A DNA stretch of 64,000 nucleotides from Acidobacteriota bacterium (GTDB lineage: Bacteria; Acidobacteriota; Thermoanaerobaculia; Multivoradales; Multivoraceae), in the NCBI GenBank assembly GCA_029263415.1, contig JAJCXN010000008.1:62001-126000 (forward strand), in the 5' to 3' direction. The notes under the pieces were generated by a model that saw only the letters and a program-made list of their open reading frames with translations, searched no databases and was not told where the DNA came from. The position numbers were made by a program, and so were the translations under genes. The stretch's first letter is position 1, and the number at the start of each line of letters is the position of its first letter. Shown here piece by piece: positions 33,446 to 42,263 of this stretch.

Positions 33446-34425
33446 CTATGCGGACTCCCAGATCCACCGAACCATCGTTGACTAACCCAGAAAGTTCAAA
33501 AGTCAGGAAACCGCAACTTGCTTTGCTGCTCGTATGCGCTCTCCTAGGTGGAGCGTGTGCCTCAACACTCTCCGCAGCAACTTCAGCCGGAAGGCTCCTG
33601 CTGAGTAATGCTCTAATGAATCAAGGCCAGGATGATATCGAGCCTGTTCCTCGCATTAAGGAACGACTTGCCGCCGCCGAGCGCGCTGCCTCTGAGGGAG
33701 ACTTCGACCGGGCGGAAAGCTTGTTGCAACCGCTCCATTCCCTGGCGCCAAACGCGGAGCGCGTGCTGCTGCTAAGCGCTCGTATCGCCCTGGCCCGAAC
33801 CGAGCCTGCCTCGGCGCTGCTACCCCTTCAGGCCCTCCAGCGCATGCACCCGTCCGTGGCCGAATACTCCTATCTCCTGGGAGTAGCGCGCCTCGCCCTG
33901 AGTGACCTGCAAAACGCGGAGGTGGCTCTACGGCGCGCCATCGAGCTTGCTCCCAAAAATCACCTTGCCTGGGCTGGTCTCGGCCTCAGTCTCAACGGTC
34001 TCGACCGTCATCAGGAGGCCCGAGCCGTCCTCGGCGAGGCCTTGCGATTGCGTCCGGAGAGCATCGAAGCACGAGCCGCGATGAGCGAGTCCCTAGAAGG
34101 GTCAGGTGAACTGGACGCCGCTGAACAAGAAGCCACGGCTGCCCTCACGGGAAATCCAGAACATGCAAAAGCGCTGCTGGTTCTCGGCATGGTACGGATG
34201 AAGCAGGGACTCTTCGCCGAAGCAAAGGACTTTCTCTTGCGCAGCCTCGAGTCCAGCGATACACCTGGCAAAGCCCACTACCAATTGAGTCTCGCGTACA
34301 CACGGCTCGGCGATCGCGAGTCATCCTCCCAGCACTACCAGCTGTACAAACAGTCACAGGACGCTATGGAAGAACGTATTCTCACGCTGCGTGGCCAAGT
34401 ACCCGGAGGTAGCTCTTCGCCATGA
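33442..34425 (+). CDS. Exported TPR-repeat protein (small), possible lipoprotein
   Basis: The ATG overlaps the previous stop codon (ATGA). The 327-residue protein has a hydrophobic leader (QLALLLVCALLGGACAS) whose Cys could be lipidated, although the lipobox is not perfect. After it come five or six TPR units from about residue 70 to 300 (for example 'AEVALRRAIELAPKNHLAWAGLGLSL'). It resembles a shorter companion to the large TPR protein before it. The stop codon overlaps the start of the CRTAC1 gene, so the three are translated as a unit. Its function is unknown beyond scaffold-type binding. Confidence 0.87.
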   Translation: MTMRTPRSTEPSLTNPESSKVRKPQLALLLVCALLGGACASTLSAATSAGRLLLSNALMNQGQDDIEPVPRIKERLAAAERAASEGDFDRAESLLQPLHSLAPNAERVLLLSARIALARTEPASALLPLQALQRMHPSVAEYSYLLGVARLALSDLQNAEVALRRAIELAPKNHLAWAGLGLSLNGLDRHQEARAVLGEALRLRPESIEARAAMSESLEGSGELDAAEQEATAALTGNPEHAKALLVLGMVRMKQGLFAEAKDFLLRSLESSDTPGKAHYQLSLAYTRLGDRESSSQHYQLYKQSQDAMEERILTLRGQVPGGSSSP

Positions 34426-36245
34426 TCAAAAAACGTCGAACTCGACGACTTGCATCGAGTTCACTCGCTGCCGCGACCATCGCCATCGTCCTTTTGGCTC
34501 CCAGCCTTGCAGGGGCACAAACTACAGCCAACGCCACAGAATCAGCTGGAATCAGGTCTGCGCCGCTGCCGATTTTTGTCGATGTGGCCGATCGCTGGGG
34601 TATCGATTTCCAGCAACGCTCGGCTCCGGAGAAGAAGTACATCGTCGAATCCATGAGCGGCGGCGTTGCCCTAGTCGATATCGACAACGATGGGCTCCTA
34701 GACATTTATCTGGTCAACTCGCTGACCGTCGATTCTGCGAAGAATCCTCAGGCAGCATCGAGCGCACTGTTTCATAACCGCGGAAGCGGAAAGTTCGAGC
34801 GACTGCCCGACACTGCCGGTGTCGACTATCCGGGCTGGGGAGTCGGGGTGTGCGTTGGCGACGCTGACGGCGACGGCCACGACGACATCTACGTGACCGG
34901 CGTGGAGCAAAGCCGCCTGTTTCGCAATCGCGGCGATTTATCCTTCGAAGATGCAACCAAGAGTTCCGGAGTCTCGGTCAATGGCTGGTCCACCGGCTGC
35001 GGATTCGCCGACCCCGACCGTGATGGCGACCTCGACCTTTTCGTCAGCCGCTATGTCGAAATTGATCTCGACGACCTGCCGGAGTTCGGCAAGGACAAGA
35101 CGTGTCAGTACCGGGGCGTCTCGGTCCAGTGCGGCCCGCGAGGACTTCCTGGGCTGTCGGATGTTTTCTACCGTAACCGAGGTGACGGTACCTTCGAGGA
35201 TGCCGGAAAGGAAGTGGGGATCCTGGATGCCGACGGCTACTTTGGATTGGGCATCGCCTGGTTCGACGCCAACGACGACGGCTGGATCGATCTTTACGTG
35301 GCCAACGACGCGACCCCGAACTTCTTGTTCCTGAATCAGAAAAACGGAACGTTCCTTGAGGAGGCCTTTCCGATGGGGGTCGCGGTGAGCGAGGACGGAG
35401 GTGAGCAGGGCGGAATGGGCGTCGCCGTCGGCGATCTCGGCAACCGTGCAAAGCTCGACCTATTCGTCTCGAACTTTGCCGAGGAATACAACGCGGTCTA
35501 TCAGAACAAGATCGACTTTCTAGTCGACATCTCGTTCGCTTCGGGATCTGGGGCAGCAAGTTTGCCCTACGTCGGATGGGGTTCGGCCTTTCTTGACGCC
35601 GACAACGACACCTGGCTCGATCTACTGGTCGTCAACGGTCACGTCTACCCGCAGCTCGACCGATCCAAGTTGGGAGCCTCGGCGCCGTATCGGCAGCGCC
35701 GGCTCTTCTATCGCAACCAGGGGGGCAAGCTCACCGAGGTGGGTGAACAGATGGGCCCGGCTTTCAACGTGCCTCGCGTTTCCCGCGGCCTCGCCATCGG
35801 TGACCTCGACAACGACGGCCGACAGGACGTAGTGATCAACGATCTCGACGGCAAGGCACAAGTGCTGCACAACCGAAGCGCCGCCAGCAACTGGTTAACG
35901 GTAATTCTTCAGCAGCCAGGGCCCAATCATCGCGCCCTGGGAGCCAAGGTCACCGCGACCTGGACAAGCAAAACCGCCGGTTCCGATACAGAAGCCAAGA
36001 AGGATGCTGCGGGCACCTCGCAGACCAGCAGTGCCAGGATCGTGCAAAGCGGAACCTCGTACCTTTCCCAATCAGATTTTCGAGTGCACTTCGGACTGGG
36101 CCAGGCAACGCAAGTCGATCGTTTGGTGGTCCGCTGGCCAGACGGCGAGGAGACTGTGCACGAAAACCTCGCTGCCAACCAATTCTTCGAGCTGGACCGG
36201 AGCCAGACGTCTGCCAGCGCCACGATCCCAAGGGGAGGATCATGA
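34422..36245 (+). CDS. CRTAC1-family protein (FG-GAP/VCBS repeats plus UnbV/ASPIC domain)
   Basis: ATG 34422 overlaps the previous stop codon. The 607-residue protein has a signal peptide ([18 protein letters not shown]) and a chain of FG-GAP/VCBS repeats, each with a calcium-binding DxDxDGxxD-type loop: [50 protein letters not shown] and [10 protein letters not shown]. That predicts a beta-propeller. The C-terminal UnbV/ASPIC domain is recognisable as '[37 protein letters not shown]'. Such proteins are abundant in Acidobacteriota beside TPR genes. They are extracellular or periplasmic, and their ligands are unknown. Position between the TPR genes and edd in an overlapping operon links it to the glucose regulon. 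Confidence 0.93.
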   Translation: MIKKRRTRRLASSSLAAATIAIVLLAPSLAGAQTTANATESAGIRSAPLPIFVDVADRWGIDFQQRSAPEKKYIVESMSGGVALVDIDNDGLLDIYLVNSLTVDSAKNPQAASSALFHNRGSGKFERLPDTAGVDYPGWGVGVCVGDADGDGHDDIYVTGVEQSRLFRNRGDLSFEDATKSSGVSVNGWSTGCGFADPDRDGDLDLFVSRYVEIDLDDLPEFGKDKTCQYRGVSVQCGPRGLPGLSDVFYRNRGDGTFEDAGKEVGILDADGYFGLGIAWFDANDDGWIDLYVANDATPNFLFLNQKNGTFLEEAFPMGVAVSEDGGEQGGMGVAVGDLGNRAKLDLFVSNFAEEYNAVYQNKIDFLVDISFASGSGAASLPYVGWGSAFLDADNDTWLDLLVVNGHVYPQLDRSKLGASAPYRQRRLFYRNQGGKLTEVGEQMGPAFNVPRVSRGLAIGDLDNDGRQDVVINDLDGKAQVLHNRSAASNWLTVILQQPGPNHRALGAKVTATWTSKTAGSDTEAKKDAAGTSQTSSARIVQSGTSYLSQSDFRVHFGLGQATQVDRLVVRWPDGEETVHENLAANQFFELDRSQTSASATIPRGGS

Positions 36246-38257
36246 GCCGAACAGCACCGGATAGCGACGCCACACAAGCGACCGTCCAGCGGGTCACGGA
36301 GCGCATCATCGACCGCTCCGCGCCTACCCGCAAGGCCTACCTCGAACGAATGCGACGAGCACAAGAAGCGCCCCGCCCGGAACGTTCACGCCACGACTGC
36401 TCAAACCTCGCTCATGGGCTTGCCGCCTGTAGCGCCGAGGACAAGTCCACCTTGCGCGGCGACGCGCCCAACATCGGCATCGTGACGGCCTACAACGACA
36501 TGCTCTCGGCTCACCAGCCGTATGCGTCCTACCCAGATCAGATCAAGCAAGCCGTCGCAGAAGTTGGAGCTGTGGCCCAGGTAGCCGGTGGAGTCCCTGC
36601 GATGTGCGATGGGGTGACTCAGGGTCGGGCCGGTATGGAGCTGTCCCTGTTCAGCCGCGACATCATTGCACTCTCCACCGCAATCGCAATGAGCCACGAG
36701 ATGTTCGATGCCGCGGTGTGTTTCGGCATCTGCGACAAGATCGTCCCAGGCGAGTTGATCGGCGCACTGTCCTTCGGCCACCTCCCTTTCATCTGGGTCC
36801 CGGCGGGACCAATGCCGTCGGGCCTTTCTAACAAGGAAAAGGCAAGTATTCGGCAACGCTTTGCCACCGGTGACATCACTCGCGAGGAGCTGCTCGATGC
36901 CGAATCGGCGGCATACCACTCACCTGGTACTTGCACTTTCTACGGCACCGCGAACAGCAACCAGATGTTCATGGAGGTGCTTGGTCTACAGCTTCCAGGC
37001 AGTTCCTTCGTCAATCCAGACACAGCCCTGCGCACCGGGCTCACTCGCGCAGCGGCTCACCGCGCAGTTCTCCTCGCGGAGGCCGCAGGGCGAGCCAACT
37101 CAGAAGCTTCAACCGGCCTTCTCGGCCAGGTGGTCAGTGAGCGAGCCATGGTCAACGCGATTGTAGGGCTGCTCGCAACTGGAGGTTCCACCAACCACAC
37201 AATTCATCTGGTCGCGATCGCTCGCGCCGCTGGCGTCTTGATCGATTGGAATGACTTTGATGAGCTTTCCAGCGTCACTCCCCTACTGACCCGGATTTAT
37301 CCAAACGGCATAGCGGACGTCAATCACTTTCATCGCGCAGGCGGCATGGCATGCCTGATCGGCGAACTTCTCGACGCGGGGCTACTGCACGATTCGGTCG
37401 AGACGATCATGGGACCCGGCCTGGATGCTTACACTCGGTCGCCCGAGCTAATTCCCCAGCCCAACGACGAGAAATCTAACGCCGAGGAAGACGAGCGAAG
37501 CCTTGACCTGGTGTGGACAGACGTGGATCGTCAGAGTTCCGATTCGATGATTTTGCGCCCTCACACCAAACCGTTTCGCGGAGACGGGGGTCTCCGGGTC
37601 CTCGAGGGCAACCTCGGTCGAGCCATTCTAAAGACCTCGTCGATTCCCGACGACCGGTATTCGATCCAGGCACAAGCGCGAGTCTTCGACGATCAAAGTG
37701 AAGTCCAGAAAGCCTTCGACGCAGGCGAGCTTGACCGAGACGTTGTGGTTGTCGTGCGATTCCAGGGCCCTCAAGCGAATGGCATGCCGGAACTTCACAA
37801 ACTGATGCCCCCCCTAGGGGTCCTACAAGATCGAGGCTTCCGAGTGTCCCTGCTCACCGACGGACGGCTGTCCGGAGCATCCGGCAAGGTCCCAGCCGCA
37901 CTACACGTAGTCCCGGAAGCCGCGAACGGAGGTCTGCTGGCCCGCCTGAACGATGGAGATGAGATCTTGGTCGATGCTGCAGCCGGAAAGCTCGAAGTGC
38001 TAGTCGAATCAGAAGTGCTCAACAACCGCGAAGCGGCTAGCCAGCCAGCCGACCACCACAGCGCAGGAGTCGGACGGGAGCTGTTCGCCGGAATGCGAGC
38101 CTTTAGTTCTGGTGCCGAACAAGGGGCATCGTCACTCGGTTGGATTCATCCCGAACTGGGGCACTCAGATGGTGCCATCGCGGCACAGACGGACGTGAGC
38201 TCAGATGACGGCTCGCTGAACTCGCCAGAGAAATCGCCGGATCGGAGCCTTCGATGA
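36242..38257 (+). CDS. edd: Phosphogluconate dehydratase (Entner-Doudoroff)
   Basis: The start overlaps the CRTAC1 stop (ATGA). The 671-residue protein belongs to the IlvD/Edd family and matches Edd in length and motifs: [72 protein letters not shown] and [16 protein letters not shown]. The conserved cysteines that hold the iron-sulfur cluster in the family are present. It converts 6-phosphogluconate to 2-keto-3-deoxy-6-phosphogluconate. The acidic, serine-rich C-terminal tail (residues 640-671) is an extension. The stop codon overlaps the aldolase start. Confidence 0.95.
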   Translation: MSRTAPDSDATQATVQRVTERIIDRSAPTRKAYLERMRRAQEAPRPERSRHDCSNLAHGLAACSAEDKSTLRGDAPNIGIVTAYNDMLSAHQPYASYPDQIKQAVAEVGAVAQVAGGVPAMCDGVTQGRAGMELSLFSRDIIALSTAIAMSHEMFDAAVCFGICDKIVPGELIGALSFGHLPFIWVPAGPMPSGLSNKEKASIRQRFATGDITREELLDAESAAYHSPGTCTFYGTANSNQMFMEVLGLQLPGSSFVNPDTALRTGLTRAAAHRAVLLAEAAGRANSEASTGLLGQVVSERAMVNAIVGLLATGGSTNHTIHLVAIARAAGVLIDWNDFDELSSVTPLLTRIYPNGIADVNHFHRAGGMACLIGELLDAGLLHDSVETIMGPGLDAYTRSPELIPQPNDEKSNAEEDERSLDLVWTDVDRQSSDSMILRPHTKPFRGDGGLRVLEGNLGRAILKTSSIPDDRYSIQAQARVFDDQSEVQKAFDAGELDRDVVVVVRFQGPQANGMPELHKLMPPLGVLQDRGFRVSLLTDGRLSGASGKVPAALHVVPEAANGGLLARLNDGDEILVDAAAGKLEVLVESEVLNNREAASQPADHHSAGVGRELFAGMRAFSSGAEQGASSLGWIHPELGHSDGAIAAQTDVSSDDGSLNSPEKSPDRSLR

Positions 38258-38937
38258 CCAAGGCACTCGGATACTCGAACCTCCGAGCTACGCTTTCCGG
38301 TTCTCCGATCCTTCCCGTCCTGACCGTGGATCGTGCCGAGGACGCCGTGCCGCTAGCCACAGCTCTCAGTCGTGGCGGCGTCCGCGCGCTCGAGATCGTC
38401 TTACGTACTCCTTCTGCTCTGGACGCCATCCGAGCCGTGCACGAGGCCGAACTCGACATCGCCTTGGGTTTCGGTACGGTGCGATCCCTGAAGGATTTGG
38501 AGAGCGGATTTGCCGCTGGTGCCCGGTTCGCGGTCAGTCCCGGCCTCAATCCGGAACTCTCCGAAGTTGGTTCCCGGTACACCCTCGTTCCAGGCGTAGC
38601 GACCGCCGGCGAAGCGATGACTGCAGCAACCCAAGGCTTCCAACTATTGAAGCTGTTCCCAGCCTCCGCCTGCGGCGGCACAGCTCTTCTGCGCGCACTC
38701 CAGGGCCCCCTCCCTGACCTCGCCTTTTGCCCAACCGGAGGCATTAACGAAGGGAACTTCACCGACTACCTCAGTCTGCACAATGTCGTCTGCGTAGGTG
38801 GCTCGTGGCTCGCTCCCAAGACCGACATCGAACGCTCAGACTGGACCGCCATCGAAGAGCGCACTCGACGGACCTTAGCCGAACTCGGCTCCCAATCCCC
38901 CCACCGGTGTAGACCGATCCAAACGAGAAATCCCTGA
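38254..38937 (+). CDS. eda: 2-keto-3-deoxy-6-phosphogluconate (KDPG) aldolase
   Basis: The ATG overlaps the edd stop (ATGA). The 227-residue protein closely follows E. coli Eda: [13 protein letters not shown] contains the acid/base Glu, LLKLFPAS the Schiff-base Lys, and AFCPTGGIN the phosphate-binding loop. One oddity is LGFGTV where most homologues have GAGTV. It splits KDPG to pyruvate and glyceraldehyde-3-phosphate. The last 20 or so residues are a non-conserved tail. The stop codon shares one base with the zwf start (TGATG), so the edd-eda-zwf trio is translationally coupled. Confidence 0.95.
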   Translation: MTKALGYSNLRATLSGSPILPVLTVDRAEDAVPLATALSRGGVRALEIVLRTPSALDAIRAVHEAELDIALGFGTVRSLKDLESGFAAGARFAVSPGLNPELSEVGSRYTLVPGVATAGEAMTAATQGFQLLKLFPASACGGTALLRALQGPLPDLAFCPTGGINEGNFTDYLSLHNVVCVGGSWLAPKTDIERSDWTAIEERTRRTLAELGSQSPHRCRPIQTRNP

Positions 38938-40427
38938 TGACTTCAGCCCGCGACTCAAAGGCCAAACGACGACCATCCTTCGAGATGGTGGTCATCGGAG
39001 GCACCGGTGATCTAGCGCAACGCAAACTCTTCCCCGCCTTGTTCATTCTGAAGAAGTACCAAGAGATCTCCGAAGAGAGTCGGATCCTCGCCGTGGCAAG
39101 GCATCCCGAAACCGAGGAAGATTTTAGAGATGAAATCGGCCCCAAGGCCGCCTCCTATGTCGAGAAAGACGAGTTCGACCAGGCTCCTTGGGACGAGTTT
39201 TGGCAAGGCATCTCGTACCACGCTCTGTCAGCCACGGATCAAGAGGCGATGAGGGGACTCGGAGCCATTCTCGACCAGAACCCTGAGCGGGTTCGCATCT
39301 TCTACCTCGCCACCGCTCCGTCTCTTTATGGCGAAATCTCGCGCACGCTGCATGCCGCCGGTCTGGTGCACGCTTCGACGCGGATCGTTCTCGAGAAGCC
39401 GATTGGGCGCGATCTCGACTCAGCGCGCGAAATCAACGAGCAAGTCGGCGCGGTCTTCGAGGAAAGTCAGATCTACCGAATCGACCACTACCTCGGAAAA
39501 GAGACGGTCCAGAACCTCATGGCCTTGCGCTTCGGCAACTCCATGTTCGAGCCACTCTGGGACTCTCGGAGCATCGACCACGTGCAGATCACGGTTGCTG
39601 AAACGCTCGGAATGGAGGGGCGAGCCAGTTACTACGACCACAGCGGCGCAGTACGGGACATGGTGCAGAACCATCTCTTGCAGCTTCTCTGTCTAACGGC
39701 AATGGAGCCGCCAGCGTTGCTTGAACAAGACTCTATTCGTCATGAGAAGCTCAAGGTTCTCAAGGCCCTGCGGCCGATCGCTCGCGCTGACGTCCGCGAC
39801 AACACCGTACGAGGTCAATACCAGGCCGGGGCCGTTGCCGGAAAGGCGGTCTGTGGATACCTCGAAGAGCCGGGCATCCCCAGCGATTCCGAAACCGAAA
39901 CGTTCTGCGTCCTACGATGCCACATCGACAACTGGCGCTGGGCTGGCACACCGTTCTTCCTGCGCACCGGCAAACGCATGGGCCACCGGGTATCGGAAAT
40001 CATTATCGAATACAAGGAAGTGCCTCATAAGCTGTTTCTTGATCAGAACGACCAACTAGAGGCCAACCGTCTGGTCATTCGCCTCCAACCCGACGAAAGC
40101 ATCAAGCTAAGCCTGATGGCCAAAGCACCAGGATCGGGAGTTCGACTCCGTCGGGAGTTCCTCAACCTGAACCTTCGTGATCGCCCGGGAGAGCGCACCC
40201 TGCTGGCCTACGAAAGATTGCTCCTCGACGTGGTTAAGGGCAGCACAACCCTTTTCATGCACCGGGATGAGGTCGAAGAAGCTTGGCGGTGGGTCGAACC
40301 AATTCTCGATGAGTGGGAGAGTTCGAACAGCAGGCCGCGGTTCTACAGCGCCGGAAGCTGGGGTCCACCCGAGAGCATCGCACTGATCCTCAAGAACGGG
40401 CGCAGTTGGTACGAGCACGTCGTCTAA
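38937..40427 (+). CDS. zwf: Glucose-6-phosphate 1-dehydrogenase
   Basis: The 496-residue enzyme has the Rossmann motif VVIGGTGDLAQRKLFPAL (residues 18-35), the substrate-binding RIDHYLGKETVQNLMALRFGN and the expected length for G6PD. It oxidises glucose-6-phosphate with NAD(P)+ to 6-phosphogluconolactone. It is the last gene of the overlapping lacI-TPR-TPR-CRTAC1-edd-eda-zwf operon. The lactonase for its product is encoded in the divergent set. No clear intrinsic terminator follows. Confidence 0.96.
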   Translation: MTSARDSKAKRRPSFEMVVIGGTGDLAQRKLFPALFILKKYQEISEESRILAVARHPETEEDFRDEIGPKAASYVEKDEFDQAPWDEFWQGISYHALSATDQEAMRGLGAILDQNPERVRIFYLATAPSLYGEISRTLHAAGLVHASTRIVLEKPIGRDLDSAREINEQVGAVFEESQIYRIDHYLGKETVQNLMALRFGNSMFEPLWDSRSIDHVQITVAETLGMEGRASYYDHSGAVRDMVQNHLLQLLCLTAMEPPALLEQDSIRHEKLKVLKALRPIARADVRDNTVRGQYQAGAVAGKAVCGYLEEPGIPSDSETETFCVLRCHIDNWRWAGTPFFLRTGKRMGHRVSEIIIEYKEVPHKLFLDQNDQLEANRLVIRLQPDESIKLSLMAKAPGSGVRLRREFLNLNLRDRPGERTLLAYERLLLDVVKGSTTLFMHRDEVEEAWRWVEPILDEWESSNSRPRFYSAGSWGPPESIALILKNGRSWYEHVV

Positions 40428-40509
40428 AGCCGCGGAAGGTGGACGTTTCTAAGGCCATCCCCTGTCTCGGATGAAGCGGGGTCCGCCCCGACTCTTGGAC
40501 TGACCGAAT

Positions 40510-40538
40510 GAATGATGACAGTGTGAATGATGACAGTG
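40510..40538 (+). repeat. Near-perfect 15-bp tandem duplication upstream of the gluconolactonase gene
   Basis: GAATGATGACAGTGT at 40510-40524 is followed by the same sequence (14 of 15 bases) at 40525-40538. It ends in the ribosome-binding site region, ten bases before ATG 40549, so copy number could influence initiation. Confidence 0.9.
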
Positions 40539-40548
40539 GAGTCTCACA

Positions 40549-41775
40549 ATGAAGCGAACCACCAAAGCCGCACGCCCTCCGAAGCCCGAGCTGATCAGAC
40601 CTTGGGCTAGTCCAGAGGGCTACCTGGCCTGTATGTTGATCATCCTGGGACTCGGCTGCGGATCCGATTCGAGAGTCAACACAATCGACGCTCATGAAGA
40701 AACCGCGCACGGCAGCACGCGCCCCGAGACAAACGACTCGTCAAGCATCGAGACCGTCGGAAGCATCGAGCGGCTCGATCCCAAGCTGGTAGACCTGATT
40801 GCCGAAGACGCGGTACTCGAGGTCCTGGCCCGGGGTTTCGATTGGTCTGAAGGTCCTGTCTGGGTGCCAGGGCTCGGCCGCTCACAGACGGGTTCGCCAG
40901 ACGGTTTCCTTCTGTTCTCTGATGTCCCTCAGAACGTCATCCACCGCTGGAGTGCTTCTGAAGGAACTTCCGTTTGGCTCAAACCAAGCGGCTATACAGG
41001 CACGAGTCCACGTGGAGCCGAACTCGGCTCGAATGGACTGTTCCTGGACAGCGCAAGGAAACTTTTGATCGCGCAGCACGGCGATCGACGTATTGCCCGC
41101 TTGCACGCCAAACCAAGTCTCCAGCTGCCGAGTGCAGCCAGCCAGTCCTCTCAACTCTTCGAGACCATCGCCGAAAGCTACGAGGGCAAACAGTTCAGCA
41201 GTCCCAACGACCTGGTAGTTGGTGACGACGGCACCCTGTGGTTCACCGACCCACCTTACGGATTGGAACACGGCCCAGAGGATCCCGCACGTGAGATCGC
41301 CTACCAAGGCGTCTACGAGGTCAGTCCAAAGGGCGCGGTCACGCTTGTCACCAATCGCCTGTCTCGTCCGAACGGTGTCGCTCTTTCACCCGACGGGGAT
41401 TGGCTCTACATCACCAATTCCGACCCGGAACGGGCAGTCTGGTGGCGGATCCCTCGCCAGGCAGGCGGTTCCTTCCGGGTCGGCGAAGGCGACGAATCGC
41501 CAGTCTGGTTTGACGCCACCAATCTGGTCGCCGACCGTCCAGGCCTACCGGACGGACTCGACGTTGACCGCGATGGCAATGTCTGGTCAACAGGACCTGG
41601 AGGGGTTCTCGTCCTCAGCGCACAAGGTGAACATCTAGGCACTCTCTTGACCGAACGCCCCACCGGAAACTGTACCTTCGGCGAAGACGGCCGAAGCTTG
41701 TTTATCACCGCCGACGACGTACTTCTGCGGATCCGCACCAAGGCCATCGGAGCTCGATTCCCAAACGCCGAATGA
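40549..41775 (+). CDS. SMP-30/gluconolactonase-like lipoprotein
   Basis: ATG 40549 follows GGAG at a good distance. The 408-residue protein has a lipoprotein signal (YLACMLIILGLGCGSDS, Cys 37) and then a low-complexity linker. A six-bladed SMP-30/gluconolactonase propeller follows, with the metal-binding pattern GFDWSEGPVW, FSSPNDLVVGDDGTLWFTDPPYG, LSRPNGVALSPDGDWLYITNSD and GLPDGLDVDRDGNVW. It would hydrolyse sugar lactones outside the cytoplasm. Next to a glucose island this suggests handling of gluconolactone made by a periplasmic or membrane dehydrogenase. The GMC enzyme of this window is one candidate source (inference). Confidence 0.9.
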   Translation: MKRTTKAARPPKPELIRPWASPEGYLACMLIILGLGCGSDSRVNTIDAHEETAHGSTRPETNDSSSIETVGSIERLDPKLVDLIAEDAVLEVLARGFDWSEGPVWVPGLGRSQTGSPDGFLLFSDVPQNVIHRWSASEGTSVWLKPSGYTGTSPRGAELGSNGLFLDSARKLLIAQHGDRRIARLHAKPSLQLPSAASQSSQLFETIAESYEGKQFSSPNDLVVGDDGTLWFTDPPYGLEHGPEDPAREIAYQGVYEVSPKGAVTLVTNRLSRPNGVALSPDGDWLYITNSDPERAVWWRIPRQAGGSFRVGEGDESPVWFDATNLVADRPGLPDGLDVDRDGNVWSTGPGGVLVLSAQGEHLGTLLTERPTGNCTFGEDGRSLFITADDVLLRIRTKAIGARFPNAE

Positions 41776-41879
41776 TTCCGACCTGCTTCGATTTGCCTTC
41801 TTGCATGAACTCATCGTGACGCAACCCTGGCGCTGATTGGCCGTAGACAAGACAATCACTTGTCTGCCAAGGTAATACC

Positions 41880-42263
41880 ATGATCAAGAAGAAGACTCCT
41901 GCACCCAAAGAACGCCCCGAGCCGCAAGCGCAGCTCAACCAACCTGCACTTCAGGTGCTGCTAGCCCTTGCCGACGGCGACAAACATGGCTGGGCAATCC
42001 TCAAGGATATTGAGCGTTTCACCAACGGCCGCATCGCGCTCAGCGCTGGCACGCTCTATGGAGTCGTCAAGCGCCTCTTCGCCCTGGGTCTGATCGAGGA
42101 CTCCAGCGAGCGCCCGCCGATCCACTGGGACGATGAGCGACGCCGCTACTACCACCTGACCGACACCGGCCGATCGGCCGCAACCGCCGAAATCTCTCGA
42201 CTCGAAAGCCTGGTAACAACGGCGCGTTCGCGCAAGCTCGGCACCCCTCAGGTGGACCAATGA
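41880..42263 (+). CDS. PadR family transcriptional regulator
   Basis: The 127-residue protein has a PadR winged helix: LQVLLALADGDKHGWAILKDIE, then ALSAGTLYGVVKRLFALGLIED, and the wing with RRYYHLTDTGR. The short C-terminal part makes it a small PadR type. The stop overlaps the ADOP permease start (ATGA). In Acidobacteriota PadR genes typically precede ADOP permeases and are assumed to control them. Confidence 0.93.
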   Translation: MIKKKTPAPKERPEPQAQLNQPALQVLLALADGDKHGWAILKDIERFTNGRIALSAGTLYGVVKRLFALGLIEDSSERPPIHWDDERRRYYHLTDTGRSAATAEISRLESLVTTARSRKLGTPQVDQ

